From positions 186,001 to 250,000 of the forward strand of contig JADNRZ010000038.1 of NCBI GenBank assembly GCA_015501605.1: DNA of 64,000 nt, read 5' to 3'. Within the stretch, counting starts at the first letter, position 1, and every line of letters starts with the position of its first letter. The position numbers were made by a program, and so were the translations under genes. Source of the stretch: Panaeolus papilionaceus (Eukaryota; Basidiomycota; Agaricomycetes; Agaricales). Of this stretch, positions 42,998 through 53,793 are shown piece after piece. The notes beneath the pieces were generated by a model. That model was not told the DNA's origin. It saw nothing but the letters and a program-made list of their open reading frames with translations, and searched no databases.

Positions 42998-44283
42998 ATG
43001 TCTGCTGAACAAAAAGCTGCCAGACGCGCAAAATTCGAGGGAGTCTTCGAGAAAATCAGGGATGAGCTCATTGAGCACATCAAAGGGGAGGGCATGCCAG
43101 AGGAGGCGGTAGAGTGGTACAAAAATGTGCGTTTTAGTCATATTTTTCATGCTTTGAGACTGATACACGCGTTAAACTTGTGTAGAACTTGAACTACAAT
43201 GTGCCAGGAGGAAAGCTCAACCGTGGCATGTCTGTCGTTGACACAGTTGAGATTCTCAAGGGCCGTCCATTGTCAGACGACGAGTACTTCAAGAGCGCAC
43301 TTCTTGGATGGTGTATTGAACTCGTTAGTATCACGTCAATTGTTATGTTTCTGCTGAATGAACAGGCCGATTCCGCAGCTCCAAGCGTTCTTCTTGGTAT
43401 CTGACGATATCATGGACGCCTCCATTACGCGTCGTGGTCAGCCCTGCTGGTATCGCGTTCCCCATGTTGGGATGCTTGCTATCAACGACTCATTCATGCT
43501 GGAGGGTGCTATCTATCACCTGTTGAAGGTTCATTTCCGCACTGAAAGCTACTACGTCGATCTCCTCGAGTTGATGCACGACGTTACATACCGAACTGAG
43601 ATAGGGCAACTCATTGATCTCATCACTGCCCCTGAAGACAAGGTCGATCTGAACAAGTTCTCTCTTGAACGGTGCGTTGCCTATTTTTATTTCTCCTTCG
43701 TTTATGATATTAATTTCATGTATCAATCAATTATAGCCACCGCCTTATTGTCGTGTACAAAACCGCCTACTACTCCTTCTACCTCCCCGTTGCCCTCGCA
43801 CTTCGCGTTGCTGGCATTCCTGAATCCTACAACATCCCCAACTCTCCAACCCCCGTCAAGCCTTATCAGGTTGCGCTTGGCATCCTCATCCCACTCGGCG
43901 AATACTTCCAAATCCAGGACGATTTCCTCGACTTCTCCGGTGCCCCAGAGCAGATCGGAAAGATCGGCACCGATATCGTTGATAATAAGTGCTCATGGGT
44001 CATCAACACAGCTCTCAAGGTTGCTTCTCCGGAACAGAGGGCTATTCTGGACCAGCATTATGGTCGCAAGGACCCTGGTGCTGCGAATGGTCTTGGAGAG
44101 CACGATAGGATCGTCAAGGCCGTGTATGAAGATCTTAACATCAGGAAGATTTATGCTGATTACGAGGGGAGCGTCGTCAGTGACCTCAGGAAGAAGATTT
44201 CAGAGATCGTTGAGGTTGAGGGTGGCTTGAAGAGGGAGGTCTTCGAAAGCTTCCTTGGTAAGATCTACAAGAGAAGCAAGTAA
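42998..44283 (+). CDS. ERG20: Farnesyl diphosphate synthase
   Basis: Exons 42,998-43,126, 43,186-43,323, 43,379-43,671 and 43,737-44,283 give 368 residues, close to the usual 345-370. The first aspartate-rich motif is LVSDDIMD (residues about 98-102) with the following [10 protein letters not shown]. The second is IQDDFLD (about 248-252) followed by the K-x-G-T-D-I motif ([14 protein letters not shown]). The C-terminus is basic (KIYKRSK). The enzyme condenses IPP with DMAPP and GPP to farnesyl diphosphate in the mevalonate pathway, feeding sterols, ubiquinone, prenylation and sesquiterpenes. All introns are GT-AG. It is an ordinary primary-metabolism gene; no terpene synthase is visible in the window. 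Confidence 0.95.
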
Positions 44284-44469
44284 ATGTATTATTGTTATAG
44301 TCGGTGAAGTAATTAGTTGTATTCTCTATTTGAATTCAAAGTATTTCAGGGATAGTATATATATCTTGAGATAAACAACGGAGGAAAGAAAATTTCTACT
44401 GATACTACACCGACAATATAGTGAGTTATTTATAGACACCTTATCAAAGCCCCTATTTGTCGACCGGCG

Positions 44470-45114
44470 TTATAATTTCTGTGACATCAAATCCGTCCAA
44501 ACAAGCGCTGCCTCTCCCTCCAAGGTAGCAAACGGCCTCTTCCCATCTACTTCGTAGTCCTTGAACGGAATGGCGTGCTCCTCTTTCCATCGGAATACCT
44601 TCTTGGCGATATGACGAGTAATTGGGGATGTGACCTCAGCCATAACAATGTCATAGCGGGGGTCCCGTTTCGCAATCCTCAGGGTCTCACGGAGGAGAGC
44701 GGTAAAGATGCCAGAGCCCTCGTACTTCGGCTTGGTTGCACCCAAAGCACAGTGCAGGACGCGGCTCTCTGGGATCCCTCGCGGGAGCAAGACGCGCTCC
44801 TTTAGTGGTGCGTAGAATTCATGAAGGAACTGCAGGAATGCTGCGCCCTCCTTGATCGTCTCTCCGGAGTCGGAGTGATAGGGGACATTGACCAACACGG
44901 CTGCTAGCTCTCCAGTTTTGATTTCTTCTGCGAGTACAGTCGTTTTGAGGTCGACCTCCTTCACGAAGATGTCGTAGATGGCGTGGAAGCCAGCGACGGA
45001 GATGTTGAGGTGGCTTGCTGTTGGCTCGGTGGCGAGAAATACTTCTGTGACGAGATCCCGTATGGCTGGAAGGTCATCATTGCGAGGTGTCCTAATGGTG
45101 AACTTGTGGGACAT
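44470..45114 (-). CDS. GNAT-like acyltransferase 1
   Basis: Single exon, 214 residues. It begins with FTIRTPRNDDLPAIRDLVTE, the first strand and helix of a GNAT fold. The region RVLHCALGATKPKYEGSGIFTALL is in the place of the acetyl-CoA pyrophosphate loop (consensus R/Q-x-x-G-x-G/A; here YEGSGIF), followed by helix and DIVMAEVTSP. Family trait in all local copies: a C-terminal FKDYEVDGKRPFATLEGEAALV. The substrate is unknown. Convergent with FPP synthase, 186 bp apart. Confidence 0.75.
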   Translation of the reverse strand: MSHKFTIRTPRNDDLPAIRDLVTEVFLATEPTASHLNISVAGFHAIYDIFVKEVDLKTTVLAEEIKTGELAAVLVNVPYHSDSGETIKEGAAFLQFLHEFYAPLKERVLLPRGIPESRVLHCALGATKPKYEGSGIFTALLRETLRIAKRDPRYDIVMAEVTSPITRHIAKKVFRWKEEHAIPFKDYEVDGKRPFATLEGEAALVWTDLMSQKL

Positions 45115-45527
45115 TGGTGATTTCTTGAGTAGTGGTTAATTGAAGAGCGTCAACTCAGTCTCACTTTTATGCTCGCAGTGCGCGTCTATTCAATAACATT
45201 AAGCAAGATAAAGGATGACAGTTCCCGATTATGTGCACAAGAGGGAAGGGTATAGAAATCCCCGGTTGTATTATTCAATGTTGCCTGCCATTTTACTGCA
45301 TTTTATCAATGTTCGGGACATACATGTCTCCCTGATAGATCGAAGTAGATGTGTACACGTATACAATTGGTGACAAGCACGAAACTGCATTATAGCTCGA
45401 ATGACTCACGCACAATCATCCCGGTTCTGATCGCTTAGTACAGGGCACCTATGGGACTCGTTCTTCTGTTCCTGATTTTTGTACAGCTTTTCTCCATTGC
45501 GTGCTCTTGATTATCAATAGCTTCTGA
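45115..45527. other. Intergenic, no gene
   Basis: Promoter side of GNAT 1. The tract tccattgcgtgctcttg occurs at about 45,492 and again at about 45,574. Confidence 0.4.
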
Positions 45528-45743
45528 TTACACCGCCTCATGATCAGCCTGCCGCATTTTGTTCAACTGACTTTCCATTGCGTGCTCTTGTTTCGCAGGG
45601 TCTTTTCCTCTGCTCGATACCTTGACTCCAGGTGGAAGCGCTTCGAGTCTAGCCATTTCCTTATTCTGAAATGACACGCTCTCCGTGGGGGACAGAGGGG
45701 CCACGCAATATGCCATGACTGCGATGGAGATTATGACCCTCAT
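45528..45743 (-). CDS. Small ORF with transposon insertion at its start codon
   Basis: Minus-strand ORF of 71 residues: MRVIISIAVMAYCVAPLSPT forms a hydrophobic N-terminus, then a charged C-terminal half (KEMARLEALPPGVKVSSRGK ... QLNKMRQADHEAV). The ATG lies inside the 9-bp target duplication of the adjoining element, so the CDS itself is intact but its 5' leader is now separated by 1.44 kb. No family recognised. Confidence 0.4.
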   Translation of the reverse strand: MRVIISIAVMAYCVAPLSPTESVSFQNKEMARLEALPPGVKVSSRGKDPAKQEHAMESQLNKMRQADHEAV

Positions 45744-45748
45744 CCAAG
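45740..45748. repeat. 9-bp target site duplication TCATCCAAG, left copy
   Basis: Identical 9-mer at 47,191-47,199, each directly outside the terminal inverted repeats. Confidence 0.75.
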
Positions 45749-47190
45749 GGGCAACGAGAAAACGCCGTGCAAAGCCGTGCGCTGCCGTGATCCCATTACC
45801 ATGCGCAACAGCGAATATCATGGCTTTGCACAGCTTTGAACAGCTCCTCACTTGAGTGCACAGTAGCACGGTAGTGAATAAATAGGTAGTGTACTATTAG
45901 AGCGACTATTTTTCACAGATTCCCGTGTCTCTGTACGTCTTAGACACGGTAGGGACACGGCACGCACGGTTCACCACGGCAGGGACACGGCTTTTCACGG
46001 CTTTTCACGTCCTTGCACGGCGCTTCACGTCTCTGCACGGTTTTCGGTATTTTCAGCACGGCAGTGGCATGTCTCTCACGGTAAGCTGCGCGGTACGACA
46101 CAGTTGATTGTATTGTGAACAGAGGTGTGAAATTAGGATAGAATGTTAGATGTAGTTCGCCTTCGTGTATCTAGCTTATATATAAGTGGTGGAATATCTA
46201 TGTAGCAAGATTTATGACTATACTATCAATAGGTTCGGTGACAAGTCAAAGATATATAATGTAAGAATGAAATAATTAAGCGCCGCACTGACGCGCGTCA
46301 GCAGGAATCTCGTCACCTGATTGATACACGTAGAAAGGTAACACAGTTTCAGCTGCTTGTTCCTAGGATGAGGGTCTGAAACTCAGTAGCACTCGAAATG
46401 TTTGCATTTTATTCTTAATGTCTATTCCTGGTGAGAGAAAATGGACATCTCCCGCACTGCTTTGAACAGGACTTGTCCACTTCCACACACCGTGATGAGC
46501 ACTGCATCGATATCCCCATATTTTTCTATTTTTCCATATTTTTCCAGCCATCTCTATTCGCATCGGCGCTTCGTTCACGCGTTGCGCGCTCTTGGTTTTC
46601 GTAGTTTTGAGTATTTTCTTTCTATTTCCATGATTTTACATAGTTTTATATATATCATGATTATGTATCTAGTTTACAAAGAATAAAATCCTCTTTCTGC
46701 CCCCATATTTCAGGTTTCATCTTCGTATTTCATCTTCGTCGTCGCCCGGTGCCCGTGCCTACCTCGTTAGCATTTATATTCTTCGTTTTCGTCATATTTC
46801 ACTTTGTCTTTGCCCCCAGCTCACATTACACTGGTCTTTCCTTTCCATCTCTTCATCGCTTTCTCACATATCGACCCCACGAACTCGTACTGCGTGTCAG
46901 TACCTTGCCTTTCCATTCTACCGGCTTATCCCTCAGTCACACCTTCACCACTGCTCACCTTTTCACTCAGATAACCCCACGCACACATCAACGGCCATGC
47001 ATGGGGCGTGGCACGGCACACTCACGGTATGCTGCACGGTACACGCACGGTACACGCACGGTACATGTACGATTATGCACGGCTCGCTCACGGTTCCGCA
47101 CGGCTTTGCACGGTTTTACTATGACCCTGCACGGTAATGCACGGTCGCGCACGGCAGATCCCGGCTTTGCACGGCGTTTTACCTATGCCC
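45749..47190. mobile_element. Non-autonomous TIR element, 1,442 bp, with 9-bp target duplication
   Basis: The left end starts GGGCAACGAGAAAACGCCGT and the right end, reverse-complemented, GGGCATAGGTAAAACGCCGT; both continue GCAAAGCCG, about 25 of 29 identical. Perfect 9-bp duplications flank it, typical of Mutator-like elements. The ends are packed with GCACGG-type pentamer/hexamer repeats (45.95-46.1 kb and 47.0-47.18 kb, with the reverse form CCGTGC at 45.76-45.79 kb). The interior has no credible gene. Confidence 0.8.
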
Positions 47191-47199
47191 TCATCCAAG
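47191..47199. repeat. 9-bp target site duplication TCATCCAAG, right copy
   Basis: Right-hand copy of the duplication; minus-strand CTTGGATGA contains the ATG of the small ORF before insertion. Confidence 0.75.
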
Positions 47200-47401
47200 T
47201 GGTCAGAAGTCAAGGTTCGGCACCAATGTATACTCTCTCAAATTTTACCTCCGATGGCTCACGGTTTTCGTTCTCATATCAAGTTTTGAAAATGATTATG
47301 ACTGCTGCTAAACCATATATTTTAAACACTATCCCGGTACTACGTCTCTAAGATTAAAAATCACACCGTTTAAAAGTTTCTAATTTCAAGTTACATAAGC
47401 T

Positions 47402-48061
47402 TTACTTATTCTCTCGCAAGTCTCTCCACAATGCCACCGCTTCCCCCTTGAGCGTTGCAAAGGGTTTCTTCCCTTCCATCTCGAAGTCTTTGAACTGGAT
47501 GATGTTTCCTTCTTTGAAACCAACGGCATCTCTGCACACTTTACGGGTACCCCCCGCTGTACACTCAGCTACAGCCATGTCCCATCTACCATCCATAGCC
47601 TGTCGCAAAGACTCGGTCATCACATTCCAGAAGATTCTCTTGCCCACATAGTCTGGCTTTGTTGCAGCGAGCAAGGTATGAAGCACCCGGCTTCCTGGGA
47701 TAGACTCTTTCTCCAGTACGGCCTTGAAGGGCTTGTCGAGCTCTTCGAGCAAACGGATGAGGGGGAGTGCCTTGACGATATTCTTCGAGTCGGCTGGGAC
47801 CTCGTATGGCGTGTTCACGAGAACCGATATGATATCGCTATTTTTTCGTTTTCCTTCGATCTTCTGCTCCTCGGCAACGATAGTAGTCTTGAGATCGACG
47901 TATGGGTGAACATATTCATCATAGAACTCGAGGAATGCTGGGACGCCCATTTTAAGGTGACTACAGGTCGGCTCGCGAGTTACGAAGGTATGGGCGACGA
48001 GGTTGCGTACAGTGTTGAGGTCGGCTTTGCGAGCAGAACGGTAAATTATTCTGCTAGCCAT
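47402..48061 (-). CDS. GNAT-like acyltransferase 2
   Basis: Single exon, 219 residues, paralogue of GNAT 1: IIYRSARKADLNTVRNLVAH at the start, TRKVCRDAVGFKEGNIIQFK, and FEMEGKKPFATLKGEAVALW near the end. The acetyl-CoA loop region reads ATKPDYVGKRIFWNVM, less glycine-rich than GNAT 1, so activity is less certain. Relic copies at 57 kb resemble this one most (CRDAVGFMEANIIRFKDFE). Confidence 0.72.
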   Translation of the reverse strand: MASRIIYRSARKADLNTVRNLVAHTFVTREPTCSHLKMGVPAFLEFYDEYVHPYVDLKTTIVAEEQKIEGKRKNSDIISVLVNTPYEVPADSKNIVKALPLIRLLEELDKPFKAVLEKESIPGSRVLHTLLAATKPDYVGKRIFWNVMTESLRQAMDGRWDMAVAECTAGGTRKVCRDAVGFKEGNIIQFKDFEMEGKKPFATLKGEAVALWRDLRENK

Positions 48062-48631
48062 GGCTGATAGGTTGAGGTGGTAGCTGAACTGGAGAGTTTT
48101 TTGTGCAAGGGCCAGTGACTGAATACAAAGCAGGAAGAACTGCTGATGACGATGGGGTGTATCTCCTCGCTCATCTTATATCCTCATGAAATTGGTTAGC
48201 TATTGAAACGATATACCACATGCAGAACTTTAGTGCGGGCGAACAACGCTCCAAATTGCTTGACCCTCCGATGCTTTCCCGGTTGCTTTATCCATATCTT
48301 GATTGAAAAATCTTCACAAAAGAGACTTCTGTGAAAGCCCCCTAAAATGGACAGAAACTCGAGCACAGAAGATAGTAATTCAAGGTCTATTTTAAGAAGA
48401 AAAAAGTCATCTGTGTTCGGGAGATAGCACCTGGATTAGTTCGTCGTGGATAATTCACGGTATGCGCCACGCAACCCGTGTCCCTGAGCGATATAGTTAT
48501 CTGTAATCGTGGTCGACGAGCACATTAGATACCGACACCGTTTTGCATATTTTAATCAAATATTTTCACAATAGCATTGCTTGGCCGTCGACTACTCGTA
48601 TAGCTGTATTTTTTTAGAGTATATACAAGAG
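48062..48631. other. Intergenic, no gene
   Basis: Upstream of GNAT 2 and left flank of the MULE-like element. No coding segment seen. Confidence 0.4.
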
Positions 48632-48873
48632 TAGTGGAAGTGGAAGTGGCTCAATGGAAGTGGAAGTCGCACGGCATTACCCGGAGTGCGTATGTAATCG
48701 TGATCATCAATGAGAGTTAGGGGTTTCGCGCTGGTTGCTCATTGTTCTGTATCGTAGACAGTAGGACTACAATGAATGAATAAAATTAATGACAATGAAA
48801 GTTGAATATTTTGCTCAACAGAGGTTGAATATTGACCACTATCTATCTACCACATCGGCTACATTTACTACCT

Positions 48874-51800
48874 ATGGATAGCAATCCTGCCTTCATTGAG
48901 CGCTATCTGCAAGCGCTCGACCCCCAGATACTTTCTGAATATATACAGGAGGTACGTTATCGGATGTGAGGACCAGTAATCCTTCGAATTAATTATTTTT
49001 TTTCAGAAATTTTCTCCGGAATTAGTAGCGCTAGGTTGCTATACTGCAGAAAATGCTCCAACATGGATTGACATCCAGGAACTCGTCATTTTCGCTGCAA
49101 AGCAAATGCAAAGAACCAAGCTGCGTGCATCCAGCGGGACACCTATGCCGACAACACCTGCACGCAATGCTACTTTAAGCCAGACTGGCGAGCAGTCTAG
49201 GTTAACCTTCATGCCGACTCCCAGCAGATCAACCCAGGCATCTTCACAGTTATCTGAAGTGAGAAGATCCAACGAAGCAATTGAATTATCCGACTCCGAT
49301 AATAGTCTTGACATTGGGGGACCTACAAAATCGACACATTCCAGTCCTGTAAAACGAAAGCGAGACACACGTAGTACCCTGAGTTCTGACTCGGAGATCG
49401 AGATCGTATCCAAGCCAAAGCCACAGGCTTCTAAGAAGACTTCCCGACTGAAAAAGAAGCCTCGACAACATGAAATTGTCACCCCAGTGTCCGACTCTGA
49501 CAACAATCCTGAAGAACTGGCTGATATTCGTGTAACAAGGCAGCTCAAAGTTTCGAAGCTTGTCACTATCACAACCATCCCATCGACTTGGACCATTATG
49601 AAAGGGGCCGCGGCTTATGTTCTAGATCTAAGAGACGATGGGCGGGAATGGAGTGATGCATCAGGCGAACTGCTTTCAATGGCGTCTATCATTAAATCTC
49701 AGGTACGTCAATTTAATTTACATCACCATTGTACAATTATGTAAAGCTAATATTTATTATCTTCACGCTCAGGATCAGGACGCATGGGGAGGTGGATCTG
49801 CTGGTCACACTCAAGCAGCGAAATGCCCTGCAGTGCTGATCTTGGACGGACAGAAGTGTCAGCTTGCTGAACACGAATGCCAAGGGATCTATCACTGTAG
49901 TGAGCTGGATATGTCACTGCTAGATGATTGTCAACGCTACACACCAGATGATGAAGAAATGAGAGCACTTTTCGAAGCAGAAAGAGATGTCAATCAAGAG
50001 GAGGGTTCATCGCTGAAGATTCTTGCTGCTGCGTATGTTAGGGGTTATCTACTACCTCTATTCTGTATTGACATGTCTTTCATCTAGATTCTACAAGGAA
50101 GCACTCAAAGAGCCATGTAAAGCGACACTAGATAACGGGAATCTGTGTAAAGGTGATCCTGTATATCGCAAGTTCAAGAAGCAGAGTCATTTTGGAAAAC
50201 TGGGCTTTATTGGGTGTTCAGACTGGATTCGAGGGATGAAAGGCAGTCACAGGTTTCTCCCCATACCAAAGGATGTCAAAGAGGAACTTGTAGTTGAGCT
50301 CTTCGAATCAGAAATGGAAGTTTTGCTTCTAGAGAGTTAAGTACGAAGCTGTGTGCTCGGGTACTCCATCCACGTAATGGCGCCAAAGGATATCAAGAAT
50401 GCGGTAAGTACCTCTTAATTTAAAGTTTAAACAATTCATCAAGTCGCTAACACTGAATTTCAAGCATATACCCACATCAAGGGTGGCAAGGTAGTCCAAG
50501 GTCGTCTGGTACACCGTAAATGTCCTGCCAAAATCAAGATTTACTCTCCATTGGATCGAAAAGATCGTCGAGCAGTGGTCATGTTTTCTGGATATCATAA
50601 CCACCCACGTTTTCCTGCGACCAGGCTCTCGCGTGAGGGACGAGATAAATATGAGGCTGCTATCCGGGCAAATGGTGCTTCTCGAACTACTGTACTGAAA
50701 TGTGATAATGGTGTGTAGATTAAATGACAGTGCAATACAGTTTGAATTTACATGGTTAAAATTCTAGCACCCATAACTAAGGAAATTTTCGAAGGCAAGG
50801 CCCTTATGGAGGTTGATCCTGCATTGGGAATTGGTCGAAATAGGCGCCAGCTTGTCAAAAAGGCGCGTGTGGTTAATCTTCCTCATGGGGATGAATTTGG
50901 AGGTGTGTCATGATGTATATTCCTTCGCGCTCATAACTGAGATGTTCATGCATTTAATGAAAAGGTGTTGCTCATATCAAGAGTCAGGATGATTCCAAGC
51001 TGCCCAAAGAGCAACGTTATATTCACGAAATGCTATCTACTCATGATGGAGTTCAGATAGTGATCACTATGCTCTCATCACTCGCAGCCCGTATTCATGA
51101 TGCAGATTCAACTCTGCACGACACAACATACAAGCGCTGCTATGGTGAATGGAAGGAGTGGGAAGTCGTCATCTGGGATAAGCGGCTGAATATGCGTATG
51201 TACAACTATTGGAATGGCATCATCAGTTACTAAAATCACAATTTCAGGCCTCACTGTCGCACGCATCTACTCTACCAGAGAGACACGAAAGGCCTTTGAA
51301 CAAATGTGGGCTGGGTTCTGGAGCACAGTTGAACGAGTAACGGGACAGCCTCTGAAAATGAAATTCATTGATGGTACTGGTCTTCGTGCCATTCTCGTTG
51401 ATGGCTGTAAGGTTCAAGTCGAAGGGTGTGGTGATGCGCTTCTTAAATTGATTGCTACTCGGCCACATGCATGCATCAAGGAAACAGACCCCAAGATTAT
51501 CGTTCAGCACATTGTACGCACCTGCACAGTGCATTTGGAACAGTAAATAAATTAAGACTATTTTTTTATTGACTCAATACTTACATAACAGTTTATTTCT
51601 AGAAAATTAGACAGTCTTGCACAGTCAGTATCAAAGGAGGTCATGGATCGGATTCGAGGATTTCCATTCCTGAAAACTCAGGGAGAGTGTGATGAATTCG
51701 TTGAATTCTGTCAGAATTCAGAGTATAAATGTGTGCGAGGTATGTCAGCTTTTGATGCACCAATTTCATTATGTTTCCTATCTGACAGTGCTATGACTTA

Positions 51801-52715
51801 TTAGATTGGATAAACGATAAGAAGTCATGTCCATGGTTCATTCCATCTCTCAACCAATACATGAGCAAGATCCCGGAAGAGGATTGGCTTCTAACCCCTG
51901 GTGATACCAATTTAAATGAAAGCGCACATCCATTCACCAATCTTCACACTGGAATCAATCTTAAGCTTCTTGATGCGGTCAAAAACGCTCGAGTGCTGGA
52001 TCTCGATGTTGCTGAAAGGATAGCACTTGCAGAAAAAAATTGCATCCTCCCTAATCATCGTAACACGAAACCAGAAAGGGATCATAACAACCGTAAACGC
52101 CAAGAAGCGCGTGCACGAAAGCTTACAGCACGACAGGAAGCAACAGAAGAGGTTCTAGATATCGTTGGGGAATTATCAGCGTTGACAGAGGCTCAAAAAG
52201 GCATCAAGGAGCGTGCAAAAGAGCTACACCAAAGAAAGAAGGACATAGAGGTCACTGAAGGCATTCGAAGGACCCCATTAAAACCCAGTGCACGAGGAAA
52301 ATTAACAATCCCAACGGAAAACGATATCCTACTTGAATCAGATGACCTTCCCATCCCGCGAGGTTCCGAATCTGGCTTCGGCGACTCAGAGAACCAATAC
52401 GATTGTGATTACCTCAACAATGATACACCTCCGAGTCCAAGTCCACCCAGACCACCCCCTGTCCAAAGACCCCAAACTGCACTACCCTACCCTCGGCGCT
52501 CTTGGGCAGCAGTACCAGTCTCGTATCACACCTCCCTTGGATTAAACAATACAAATATTGATGCTTCGACAACCTCCATCACTGCGGCTCCTCCTCAACA
52601 CCATAACATTCAGCCTGAGGTTTCTGAGGTTTCTATTTCAGATTTGACCACCTTATATGGCGGCCGAGTTCCTAGCCTGCATGAATTGATCATGCAATTT
52701 CCTCATTGTTCATGA
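48874..52715 (+). pseudogene. MULE-like transposase with GCM1/WRKY-type zinc finger, one apparent frameshift
   Basis: Multi-exon plus-strand gene. Exons include 48,874-48,951, 49,007-49,702, 49,773-50,032, 50,088-50,403 and further ones to 52,715. After a Ser-rich basic N-terminus come IGCSDWIRGMKGSHRFLPIP, then VLHPRNGAKGYQEC and KCPAKIKIYSPLD...YHNHPRFP, a Cys/His zinc finger of the GCM1/WRKY type seen in MULE transposases. The catalytic core shows LHDTTYKRCYGEWKEWEVVI (first Asp), VDGCKVQVEGCGDALLKL (second Asp) and DTNLNESAHPFTN (Glu). A long charged tail follows. Near 50,310 the frame must shift by one base (GAATCAGAAATGG) to connect ELFESE with the downstream ELSTKLCARVLHP, so the copy is probably defective unless this is a sequencing error. 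Confidence 0.7.
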
Positions 52716-53002
52716 AGTACATAAATTAATTCATAGTGTCAACGTTGGAGATCAAGCGCTCTAACTCAGGGTCAGTGCGTATGTCTTCAGATGATATTCA
52801 CGCTTCTTGTAATATTAGATCTTATATGAACTAGGATTTTGTGGGAACAGTCAAAGATTATTTATTAGCATACACGGTTGATGTATTGCTAAATATTATA
52901 TGCAGGAGGGAAAAAATGAGCCCAGGTCAGAGTCGATAAGTATGAGCATTGAAGCGCCATTGGATAAGATAAGATAAGGTCAAATTCACGTGATCTCCTT
53001 GG
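52716..53002. other. Non-coding after the MULE-like gene
   Basis: No gene seen. Confidence 0.4.
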
Positions 53003-53793
53003 GTGGAAGTGGAAGTCGGTAACACTCCCGCGGGTGACACCTTTCTGGTATGTTAGAAACCAGTGTAGAAAGATAAAATTCCTAGACAAAGCTTTCTGGC
53101 GAACAAAAGGGCATCAGAAAGGTCATCCTATTGAGCACCACATATTCCTAAAATAGTAAACCTATTTGTAGTCGACCTGGGTTTTGAAAAGATGAAGTTT
53201 ATGATCTGATTTTGGGAGACAAAAAAAACCACAAAAGGTTAAGTTTATTAAATCCATTTATTTTTCGATATATTTCAATCTTATTGTGGCCAAACGTGGG
53301 TAGAAAAGGTATACATTTTTTATTATTCATGCAGGACAAAAGGGAGAACAATTACAATGACTTTTTGATTGTCAGAAAGTCATCCCCGCAAAAGTTGGCA
53401 GGGGGACTTTTTGGGGGTCAGAAAGCGGCTCGAAATGGTAAACCTTTTGGATAATTATGTAGAATCGGAAAAGGCTAACAACTCTTATTATATCTGTTGC
53501 TCAAACAGGCGATGCTTTTTGTCTCGCAAACAGGGTAGGAAAAGGTATCCTATTTTCAGTCGTTATTGGTGGCATCAACATTAACTTTTTAGGTCTATTT
53601 TGGCCGCCAAACGTCAAAGAAAAAGGATTACCTTCTGTATTCCATTTCTGCTCCAGATAGATTATCTATTCTGCCGGATTTCTGGTCTTCATACAACCAT
53701 GCTGTAATTTTAAACTTTTTGTTTGGCTTTCTAACATAGCATAAAGTAGTGACCCGCGGGAGTGTAAACTCCGGCTCACTTCCACTTCCACTA
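53003..53793. mobile_element. Small inverted-repeat element with GTGGAA termini (~790 bp)
   Basis: The left end GTGGAAGTGGAAGTCGG then ACACTCCCGCGGGTGAC, and the right end reverse-complemented GTGGAAGTGGAAGTGAGCC then ACACTCCCGCGGGTCAC, form inverted termini of about 45 bp. The interior has degenerate repeats of an AGAAA(A)GGT(A/T)A motif and no ORF. It may be a MITE of the neighbouring MULE-like element, or the subterminal region of that element. Confidence 0.5.

Larger units (their letters stand above)
48632..53793. mobile_element. MULE-like DNA transposon (inferred limits)
   Basis: The left end TAGTGGAAGTGGAAGTG at 48,632 and the inverted CACTTCCACTTCCACTA ending at 53,793 bracket a DDE transposase gene (48,874-52,715). 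A second GTGGAAGTGGAAGT block lies just inside the left end. I found no target duplication, and a further GTGGAAGTGGAAGT copy at 53,003 complicates the right boundary, so the limits are tentative. Confidence 0.45.

Noticed and set aside
45925..46107. Short open frame within the CACGG repeats
   Set aside because: Produced by the repeat composition inside a non-autonomous element; no family resemblance.
48632..53793. Target duplication for the MULE-like element
   Set aside because: Flanking bases at the two GTGGAA termini do not match over 8-10 bp, so no duplication is claimed.
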